In this document: in pieces, positions 56,337 to 64,000 of the stretch | Layout of the letters: each line of letters begins with the position of its first letter | Numbering within the stretch: position 1 is the stretch's first letter | Position numbers and translations under genes: made by a program | From: Clavaria fumosa | Taxonomy: Eukaryota > Basidiomycota > Agaricomycetes > Agaricales > Clavariaceae | Assembly (NCBI GenBank): GCA_951802425.1 | Contig: OX637798.1 | Span: forward strand, 2,170,001 to 2,234,000 | Reading direction: 5' to 3' | Length of the DNA: 64,000 nt | Notes under the pieces: generated by a model | What the model was told of the DNA's origin: nothing | What the model saw: the letters and a program-made list of their open reading frames with translations, nothing else | Databases searched by the model: none

Positions 56337-56568
56337 TGACGGTAATCAACCGGCCACCTTACGTAATCTCATTTGCCTATTTGGGTATTGCACTTTGTGC
56401 TTGTACAGCTCAGTCCGTACTACGACTGAGCTGTGAGTCTTATTGTTCTTCATCACCCATTTTACATTTTCTGATGTCCTAATGTAGAACAGAACTACAT
56501 TAGGTAGCTTGATACTCAGTCCGTACTACGACTGAGCTAACAGAACTACATTAGCCTTAATTTCTTTA
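56337..56568 (+). repeat. 3' LTR of young copia
   Basis: Same length as the 5' LTR with one base different; preceded by the purine run GAAGGGGAG. Confidence 0.92.
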
Positions 56569-56573
56569 CCGAG

Positions 56574-56750
56574 TTGTAAGTCCAAGCGGTCAAGATCTAA
56601 CTGGTTCGGATCCAGGCCTGTTTCTGGAAATGGGTTAAGACGGGTACTAGTTCTGGCCTTCCCTTTCCCTTTGTTTGTGGGCCTAACCGAGGTTGCACCC
56701 CCTACCACAGAGTCAGCAGGAGGTACGGATGCATTACGAGTTATAACCAT
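56574..56750 (-). pseudogene. Ngaro gag-like ORF1, N-terminal piece
   Basis: Minus-strand ATG at 56750 opens MVITRNASVPPADSVVGGAT followed by a basic Ser/Thr/Lys stretch. The frame runs into the copia target duplicate CCGAG and resumes at 51266. No domain recognisable in this piece. Confidence 0.6.
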
Positions 56751-56796
56751 GGGAGCCGAAAAACCCTACAGGAACCCGAGAAGAAAGGCAATGCTA

Positions 56797-56993
56797 CAAA
56801 AACTGAGGAGGAAGCTACGAAGGGTTCTACAATATGGAGATGGAGGTGGTAGAGGGAAAGAGGCGCCGGGCTCGAGATCGACATCTCAAACCAAGCTGGA
56901 TTTGTAACTCCGAACATCCCGGCGCCTCTTTCCCTCTACCACCTCCATCTCCATATTGTAGAACCCTTCGTAGCTTCCTCCTCAGTTTTTGTA
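56797..56993. repeat. ~197-bp inverted repeat at the Ngaro 5' end
   Basis: CAAAAACTGAGGAGGAAGCT through AGGCGCCGGG (56797-56870) and its exact inverse (56919-56993) are separated by ~48 bp. The same sequence occurs once at 22187-22260. The inner copy fits the Ngaro left split repeat; the outer inverted copy is extra. Confidence 0.85.
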
Positions 56994-57009
56994 CCCTCCC
57001 TCCTCTCCC

Positions 57010-57400
57010 TTGACTGAGTCAAAAGATGACAGAAATTTCGAGTTTAAAATTCTATGTTTAATTGAATCATCGAATGGATAGAATGTCTGCCGTACCAAAT
57101 AATAGGTCGCTTGGGTCTCGCATTCCACCTAGTAGCAATGACATCATCGTCGGGTCACAGCATTGCAACATGACCACGATGAGTTACATGACCAATTTCT
57201 CAATCACACACACCGAAAGCTTTATCTAATCTCAGACTGGCTGGATCTCAGCCTCGAGATCGGTCATCTCAAACCGAGCTCAAGATCGGTCACCTCGAAC
57301 CAAGCCGAGATTTGAACACACCTTGGCGACACTTTCCCTTAGCCATCCATCGACATTGTAGTATATCTTCTCAGCTGTCTTTCGTCTACTTGTTTGGAAG
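57010..57400. other. Host sequence right of the nested pile
   Basis: Begins with AAAGATGACAGAAATTTCGA, which resembles the unit A pre-exchanger block (~1465). Continues with the pre-exchanger segment shared with 11510-11570 of unit B. No gene seen. Confidence 0.5.
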
Positions 57401-58150
57401 CTTATTTATTCATTCCCTTCTCTGAAGCGATCAACTTCTTCTACAGGCACGCCCGCGGCCAACAGAACGAAGAGCCGCCGCATTCACGCCAGATGACGCT
57501 CTTCTGGACCGGTCTGCGCGGCGCCGTCGGTGTCACTCTGGCTGCAGGCTTCAAAGGGCCCAACGCGCAGAGGCTCCGGACGACCGTGCTCATCGTCGTC
57601 GTGCTCGCTATCATATCTTCTTTGGCGGGACATGGGTATGGATGCTCGAGATCCTCAGAATCTGCACGGAGGTCGAGGGCGAGGCGTGTCCAGCAGCGAG
57701 GAGGAGGACGGCGGCGATGGGCTTTCATCACCGAAGCACGCGCCTAAGCAGACTTGGACGATGGCGGCTCTACTTTGACGACAAGCTGCGTATCTGACGC
57801 ATAGGAGACAGATGTTCCCACGCGGCGACCTTGCACGCACTACGCGACGTACAACCGTCAGCACGGGATGCGCAGATGCTAAACCCAGGCGTACTGTTCT
57901 CTGCCGCGTCGTCGGAGTCATACAAGTCGGACAGAGAGGACGTACTGCCGATGGCGTCGACGACGTCCGCTGGTGGTGGTAGTCGTAGTCGTGGGAACGG
58001 CGAGGAGGGCCAGGGGCGGACGGCGGATGGGGAACTCGTTGGGGGTGAGGATGGCCGGTGGTTCCAGACGCTTGAGGAGCGAGATGTGCTGCCCATCTTC
58101 TCGAGTACGACGGCAAGCCAGACGTTCCACGCGCGTAAGGTACGGCGGAC
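57400..58150 (+). pseudogene. Na+/H+ exchanger relic, unit C (first part)
   Basis: Reads FSEAINFFYRHARGQQNEEP and PHSRQMTLFWTGLRGAVGVT in one frame (57415-57540), then LAAGFKGPNAQRLRTTVL and decayed MLEIL-region sequence (~57540-57670). The tail zone follows (LFSAASSESYKSDREDVLPM, ~57896-57955) to ~58145 (SSTTASQTFHARKVR). The membrane segments before FSEAINF are missing. Part of the tail is repeated at 58795-58895 beyond an inserted G-alpha fragment. Confidence 0.7.
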
Positions 58151-58790
58151 TGCGTCAGGCGTTGCGGCTGCTGCTCGAATTCGCAGCAGCGGTACAAGAC
58201 GCAACTTCAGGAGACAGTTTTTTCAGCGAAGTGCTGCTGCTGCTGCTGCTGGGGTTGGTATAGTTGTACCGAGGCGCGCCGGGAGACGCCGCTCCCGCTG
58301 GCCGCGGCAGAGGAGGGGTGACTCTGACGCTAGGCAGGCGGAGGTCGGCCGGGGAGAGACCGGAGGGGCTTCGGAGAGCCGAGCCATTTCGTCGTCGAGG
58401 ATCTCGAGAGAGGTGTTGTGTTGACGTTGCGGTTGAGATTGAGCTGGATGACGGTGCGCCACGAGTCGCGTGCCTCATGCCATTCGCGGCGGGCGTAGGT
58501 AATTTCGAAGTCTGCGGGGTGTGCGTGGAGGTTCCATGAGCGATAGCAATGGAGTCAACGAGCGTCAGAGGTGGGATCAGCGAGCGTCAAGGATGAGCGA
58601 CTCACTTTTGACGATGGTAGATTTGCCTGGTACATGTCGCCTAATCAGCATTAGGGTTGAAGTGTGGGGAGAGAGGAAGAAATTACGCACCGCTTTCAGG
58701 AGGACGTTTGTGGGGTGCCCCCCACATCTCAGCTGCTCCTCCTGGCGAATCTGCCTGCCGATCTTGTCGCTAAAGTGGCGAGCGTTGGGG
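58150..58790 (-). pseudogene. G-alpha 5'-exon fragment embedded in the exchanger relic, unit C
   Basis: On the minus strand, SDKIGRQIRQEEQLR followed by TNVLLKAV and a GTGCGT donor (~58685-58780) aligns with SEEIDEQIRQEKAALR ... VKVLLLG of G-alpha exon 1. 58150-58500 aligns with the Ala/Pro-rich middle part. So a partial 5' G-alpha copy in the same orientation as the main copies sits between two exchanger tail fragments. Confidence 0.6.
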
Positions 58791-58794
58791 GGAC

Positions 58795-58985
58795 GGGGAG
58801 CTCGTACGGCCAGTGGTTCCAGGCGCTTGACAAACGGTACATGCTGCCCATCGTCTCAAAGGCGACGGCGAGCTGGACGTTTTATGTAAGTGAGGGGCGG
58901 CAGCGGATGTCGGGGCGGGGTACGTGGTTCAGGCCCTTCGGGGACACGCTGGGGAGGGACGCGAGGGTAGATTCTCATGTTTTCC
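58795..58985 (+). pseudogene. Exchanger tail fragment (second) with G-alpha edge, unit C
   Basis: Plus strand reads GSSYGQWFQALDKRYMLPIV and SKATASWTFY (58795-58887), the C-terminal tail of NHX, repeating what is already present at ~58040-58140. The last part (~58920-58985) resembles the receptor-proximal edge of the 3' G-alpha relics in units A and B. Confidence 0.55.
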
Positions 58986-59074
58986 TTGTTTGGGAGGTCG
59001 GCGTCACATGACACCGGCCATCGATAAGCATCGTCGCAGACTTGCATCTTTCGTCGACACTACTAGTATCAATC

Positions 59075-62000
59075 ATGCGCAAAGCTGTTGACACCACCCT
59101 CGCGAAGCTAAAGTCATCTACAGGACCTCAGTCCCTTGCCTTCATTAGCCTCCAGAATGCTCTTGCACTTCTCAAGGAGGTTGCAGGGAAGTCGGGTGTA
59201 CCAGGATTACAGGAAGGTATCAAAGGATTAGTGGTTCTCCTCGATGCTATTCAAGTGTGTGAAACATCTCATTTACCATCCCGTCGCATTGCTCGCTAAC
59301 CATCCACACAGAAAACCTCACAGAATAGCAGTGACTTGGAATCACTCGACCGTCGTGTTCGAGACTTGCATATCATGCTGCAAGAGGCATCTGATAGCGG
59401 GACCCTGACTACAGTAATGACTGACCGTATCAACCGCTTGTCTGAGTGAGTCACCATCTCCCCAGTGTAACATTTTGTCGGTCTCAGTCTCGAATGGCAG
59501 ATCATGGAAGTCTGTCGGTGAACAGGCACAGCGTATGATCATGCGTAACCACTTGAGGCGTTTCCTCACTCGCGACCGTGATACTGTTGAGATTATGGGC
59601 CTCATCTCTGCAATCAATGACTCAATACATCAATTTCTGGTAAGTAAATGGCCTGTACTTTCCAGAGACCATGATTGAGTGGCGGCTACCCCAAGGTTCA
59701 AAGTACACTTGCCATTGAGTCCGCCCTTGGAGTAAGTTCATGAGTCATAAAGTAACATAGTTACTCAGATGTGACTGACTAATTACTAGGAACATGCTGC
59801 CCGAGCTGAGGAACATGCTGCCCGAGTTGAGGAACATGCTGCTCGAGCTGAGGCTAGCCTTCAGGTTTGTCTCTTCCTGTCAGTGTCCTTATCTTGTTCA
59901 TCATGTTCATCATATAATTAATTTATCAGGAAATCAAGACAAGGCTCGATGACTACAGTATGGTTTATTCATAATGTGATTCAGTGCTTTACTTATGTTT
60001 GGTCTGCAGCTGGTCTCAATCTGCCTCATGCCACCACTGCTGGCTTCGACTGCAATAATAAACTAGTCCCATGTCTTGATGGCACTCGGAAACAAATTCT
60101 TGATGAGCTATATCAATGGATTGGTCATGACATCGAAGAGGGCATACTTACATCCTCTGACCATTTATGTGTCATGGGGACTCGGCAGATATTTTGGATC
60201 AATGGTGTAGCTGGGAGTGGGAAGACTACAATTGCTTACACTGCTGCAGAGTTCTGTGAGGACAAAGGAATGCTTGCTGCGAGCTTCTTCTGCTCCAGGG
60301 ATAATGCTGATTGCAGCAACCTTAATTTGGTTTTCACCACCATTGCCTATCAATTGGGACAGTTTTGTCCAGAGTTCAAGGCTTGCCTTGCAGAAGTGGT
60401 CAGGTCAAATCCTGATATTGTCTACTCCAATGTCTCCTATCAGCTGAAAAAGATGATTGTCAAACCTTTGCTTGCTATGAGGAATAAGTTCCCTCAAGGT
60501 TTAGTGGTAATTGATGCTTTAGATGAATGCAAGGATGACAATTCCACATCCACTATTCTGGCATCTTTGTCTCAACACATTGACAAGTTATTCCCATTGC
60601 AATTCCTCATCACCAGTAGACCAATTCTCCAGATCACTGGAGCTTTTCAACATCCACATCTCATCAATACAACTAGGCCATTGATTCTTCATGAAGTCAA
60701 GTTGGATGTCATTAAAAGTGATATCCAGTGCTATCTGAAATGGCACCTTGGTGCTATCAAGCAGAAATATCACATTCCTGGTACCTGGCCATCTTCAAGA
60801 GATGTTGAAGACTTGACCCATATGTCTTCAGGCCTTTTCATATTTGCTGCTACTGCAGCAAGATTCATTGATGCTGCTGATCCCAAGGGGCAATTGAAGA
60901 TACTTTTGAACACAAAGTCTGCTACTGGCTTCTCTCCTCTGCAGCATCTGGATCAGTTGTACTCCCAAGTGCTCAAAACTGCATTCCCAGATATTTCTGA
61001 TCAACCTGGAGCCAAGTTGCAATTGGTTCTGGGTGCCATTGTCACCCTTCAGGATCCTCTCCCATCAGATCAATTGGAGGATTTGCTTGGTTGTGATGTC
61101 TATGGTTATCTTCAGCATTTACAGGCAATCATCACCCTTCCAAATGATAGTGTTGGAGTTATTAGATTGATCCACCCATCATTCTTTGACTTCATTGTGG
61201 ATTCTACCAGATGCCATGATGAACAGTTTAGAATCAATCTTGAAGAGCAGCACACCATCATGGCAGAAAAATGCTTGACCATGATGAAAAGGCTGCAGAA
61301 GGATATTTGTGGCATAAGAGATCCCACCAAATTCAATCATGAGGTTCCAGATCTCCCAGAGATAATATCCAATCACATCTCATGCAGCCTGCAGTATGCA
61401 TGTAGATATTGGGGTGTGCATGTTTGCAGTGGCAAGCTTTCAAGTGATGTGTTGAAGCTTCTAGAGGATTTCTGCTCAAATCATTTATTACACTGGATAG
61501 AGGTCTGCAGCCTTCTTCGGCATCTAAGAAATGCATTGCAAATGTTGGCATCTGTGCATGCCTGTCTTGCAGTAAGTCCATATCCTTGTCAGTTGAGGTT
61601 GGCAAAACTAACATGTAATCCTTTCTGCAGATCAGGAAAGATATGCATATAAGAGTCTCAGCACTGTTATATGATGGTCAAAGATTGATTCAAGAGTTCT
61701 TTCCAGCCATCAGTGTATCTGCCTTGCAGGTGTATTTTTCAGCTTTGCCCTTCACCCCAACTGGCACTGAATTATACAATACCTATCATAAGCAGATGGA
61801 GGGTGCAGTGGTAGTGCAAGGGGCATTACCAAAAGAATGGAGTGCATGTATACAGGTCATGGAGGGCCATTCTGATCATGTCATCTCAGTGTCATTGTCT
61901 CCAGATGGCACAAGGATAATTTCAGGGTCTGGAGACAAGACAGTGAGAGTGTGGGATGCAGTCACTGGTGCTCATCTGCAGACCCTTGAGGGCCATTCCC

Positions 62001-64000
62001 ATTATCTCACTTCAGTGTCATTCACTCCAGATGGCACAAGGATTGTTTCAGGGTCTTATGACAAGACAGTGAGAGTGTGGGATACAGTCACTGGTGCTCA
62101 TCTGCAGACACTTGAGGGCCATTCTGGTTGGGTCATGTCAGTGTCATTCTCTCCAGATGGCACAAGGATAGTTTCAGGGTCTGATGACCAGACAGTGAGA
62201 GTGTGGGATGCAGTCACTGGTGCTCATCTGCAAACACTTGAGGGCCATTCTGATGAGGTCACATCAGTGTCATTCTCTCCAGATGGCACAAGGATAGTTT
62301 CAGGGTCTGAAGACAGCACAATGAGAGTGTGGGATACAGTCACTGGTGCTCATCTGCAGACACTTGAGGGCCATTCTGGTTGGGTCATGTCAGTGTCATT
62401 CTCTCCAGATGGCACAAGGATAGTTTCAGGGTCTGATGACCAGACAGTGAGAGTGTGGGATGCAGTCACTGGTGCTCATCTGCAGACACTTGAGGGCCAT
62501 TCTGATTGGGTCAGATCAGTGTCATTCTCTTCAGATGGCACAAGGATAGTTTCAGGGTCTGATGACAAGACAGTGAGAGTGTGGGATACAGTCACTGGTG
62601 CTCATCTGCAGACACTTGAGGGCCATTCTCATTGGGTCAGATCAGTGTCATTCTCTTCAGATGGCACAAGGATTGTTTCAGGGTCTTTTGACAGGACAGT
62701 GAGAGTGTGGGATACAGTCACTGGTGCTCATCTGCACACACTTGAGGGCCATTCTGACTGTGTCAGATCAGTGTCATTCTCTCCAGATGGCACAAGGATA
62801 GTTTCAGGGTCTGAAGACAGCACAATGAGAGTGTGGGATACAGTCACTGGTGCTCATCTGCAGACACTTGAGGGCCATTCTCATCAGGTCATGTCAGTGT
62901 CATTCTCTCCAGATGGCACAAGGATAGTTTCAGGGTCTGATGACCAGACAGTGAGAGTGTGGGATGCAGTCACTGGTGCTCATCTGCAGACACTTGAGGG
63001 CCATTCTGGTTGGGTCAGATCAGTGTCATTCTCTTCAGATGGCACAAGGATAGTTTCAGGGTCTGATGACAAGACAGTGAGAGTGTGGGATACAGTCACT
63101 GGTGCTCATCTGCGGACACTTGAGGGCCATTCTCAGGATGTCACATCAGTGTCATTCTCTCCAGATGGCACAAGGATAGTTTCAGGGTCTGAAGACAGCA
63201 CAATGAGAGTGTGGGATACAGTCACTGGTGCTCATCTGCAGACACTTGAGGGCCATTCTGGTTGGGTCATGTCAGTGTCATTCTCTCCAGATGGCACAAG
63301 GATAGTTTCAGGGTCTGATGACCAGACAGTGAGAGTGTGGGATGCAGTCACTGGTGCTCATCTGCAGACACTTGAGGGCCATTCTGATTGGGTCAGATCA
63401 GTGTCATTCTCTTCAGATGGCACAAGGATAGTTTCAGGGTCTGATGACAAGACAGTGAGAGTGTGGGATACAGTCACTGGTGCTCATCTGCAGACACTTG
63501 AGGGCCATTCTCATTGGGTCAGATCAGTGTCATTCTCTTCAGATGGCACAAGGATTGTTTCAGGGTCTTTTGACAGGACAGTGAGAGTGTGGGATACAGT
63601 CACTGGTGCTCATCTGCACACACTTGAGGGCCATTCTGACTGTGTCAGATCAGTGTCATTCTCTCCAGATGGCACAAGGATAGTTTCAGGGTCTGAAGAC
63701 AGCACAATGAGAGTGTGGGATACAGTCACTGGTGCTCATCTGCAGACACTTGAGGGCCATTCTCATCAGGTCATGTCAGTGTCATTCTCTCCAGATGGCA
63801 CAAGGATAGTTTCAGGGTCTGATGACCAGACAGTGAGAGTGTGGGATGCAGTCACTGGTGCTCATCTGCAGACACTTGAGGGCCATTCTGGTTGGGTCAG
63901 ATCAGTGTCATTCTCTTCAGATGGCACAAGGATAGTTTCAGGGTCTGATGACAAGACAGTGAGAGTGTGGGATACAGTCACTGGTGCTCATCTGCGGACA
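59075..64000 (+). CDS. NACHT-WD40 NOD-like receptor, copy C (8 exons, truncated by window end)
   Basis: Exons: 59075-59254, 59312-59445, 59501-59639, 59696-59731, 59790-59864, 59930-59957, 60010-61571, 61631 to beyond 64000. Same N-terminus (MRKAVDTTLAKLKSSTGPQS), NACHT (GVAGSGKT, LVVIDALDE) and WD40 layout as A and B. Differences: exon 4 loses 7 codons (VQSTLAIESALG) while exon 5 gains 7 (three EHAARxE heptads instead of two), leaving the coiled coil the same length. Exon 7 lacks four codons (DLSQ) between GHDIE and EGIL. At least seventeen WD40 repeats are present, and the frame is open to the end of the window. The array is longer and internally more uniform than in A or B, indicating recent expansion. 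Confidence 0.87.
61862..64000 (+). repeat. WD40 array C: at least 17 x 126 bp with an 882-bp higher-order duplication
   Basis: Seventeen in-frame units, the last cut by the window end. Units 5-10 (62366-63121) and 12-17 (63248-64000) encode identical residues and look identical in nucleotides. Units 4 and 11 differ only at EGHSDEV versus EGHSQDV. Hence a seven-unit (882-bp) block, 62240-63121, was duplicated as 63122-64000. Confidence 0.93.

Larger units (their letters stand above)
51272..56568 (+). mobile_element. Young Ty1/copia LTR retrotransposon (5.3 kb)
   Basis: LTRs 51272-51503 and 56337-56568 (232 bp each) begin TGACGGTAATCAACC and end CCTTAATTTCTTTA. I see one difference (GTTTTTC versus GTTCTTC). 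Target duplicate CCGAG lies at 51267-51271 and 56569-56573, inside the Ngaro gag. Such LTR identity means a very recent insertion, later than the Ngaro element. Confidence 0.93.
21990..56870 (-). mobile_element. Ngaro/DIRS-type tyrosine-recombinase retroelement, split by three later insertions
   Basis: Minus-strand element with gag-like pieces (56574-56750, 50201-51266, 37088-38086), an RT/RNase H ORF (35353-37383) and a tyrosine recombinase ORF (34113-35150). In element sense the 3' end shows repeat A (34143-34083 continuing 22411-22311), then B (22310-22157), then A again (22156-21990). A direct partial B lies at the 5' end (56870-56797). This B ... A-B-A layout is the split direct repeat arrangement known for Ngaro elements, and there is no methyltransferase ORF. 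Inserted into it are a TIR element (22412-34082), a KDZ transposon (38091-50195) and a copia element (51272-56568). The exact outer limits and target site are uncertain. Confidence 0.75.
1..64000. repeat. Three-copy ~10-kb segmental array (units A, B, C)
   Basis: The same order of elements occurs three times: G-alpha relic (minus), exchanger relic (plus), 3'-only G-alpha relic (minus), NACHT-WD40 gene (plus). Receptor start codons at 4066 and 14086 are 10,020 bp apart. The third, at 59075, is about 10 kb further on once the ~35 kb of transposons between ~21990 and ~57010 is discounted. Non-coding segments are also alike, for example the blocks at 8650-9430 and 18810-19557, and at 3150-3530 and 13180-13560. 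Unit A is cut at the left window edge and unit C at the right. The array was read by eye; copy identity was not computed. Confidence 0.9.

Overview
The window reads as a filamentous basidiomycete, most likely an agaricomycete. Evidence: many short GT..AG introns (46-60 bp), NACHT-WD40 receptors of the type expanded in mushroom-forming fungi, a KDZ transposon with a CxC2 cysteine cluster, a Ty3 chromovirus, Ty1/copia elements, and a Ngaro/DIRS-type tyrosine-recombinase retroelement. The species cannot be named from the sequence alone.

Layout. The backbone is a tandem array of three copies of a ~10-kb unit: broken G-protein alpha gene (minus strand) / broken Na+/H+ exchanger gene (plus strand, divergent) / second, 3'-only G-alpha relic (minus) / NACHT-WD40 receptor gene (plus). 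Unit A spans ~1-9430 (its G-alpha runs off the left edge), unit B 9430-19557 and unit C 19558-64000 (its receptor runs off the right edge). The receptor starts lie at 4066, 14086 and 59075. Subtracting the ~35 kb of transposons in unit C puts them about 10 kb apart. The receptors are the only host genes that look intact. Each has eight exons with matching boundaries, encoding a helical N-terminal domain, a short coiled coil, a NACHT ATPase and a near-identical WD40 array of 12, 13 and at least 17 repeats. Variation is concentrated at the few positions per repeat reported as hypervariable in Podospora HNWD receptors.

Unit C is split between its G-alpha (ends 21701) and its exchanger relic (starts ~57400) by a nested transposon pile. 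The outermost element is a Ngaro-type retroelement on the minus strand (~21990 to ~56870). Three elements inserted into it: an 11.7-kb terminal-inverted-repeat element (22412-34082, 6-bp target duplication, empty site visible next door); a 12.1-kb KDZ DNA transposon (38091-50195) with four genes and large subterminal minisatellites; and a young copia element (51272-56568, LTRs differing at 1 of 232 positions, 5-bp target duplication CCGAG). The 11.7-kb element contains a Ty3 chromovirus, a decayed copia copy with an inverted integrase segment, and a hAT-like MITE. A second hAT-like MITE sits in the KDZ right arm, and a 0.66-kb TA-flanked element sits in the leader of the young copia.

Functional reading. 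The receptors look like a rapidly diversifying recognition family (immunity or self/non-self recognition by analogy with HET-E/HNWD; inference). The G-alpha and exchanger fragments appear to be passengers of the segmental duplication: each G-alpha copy carries a different lesion. No RNA genes or CRISPR arrays were seen.
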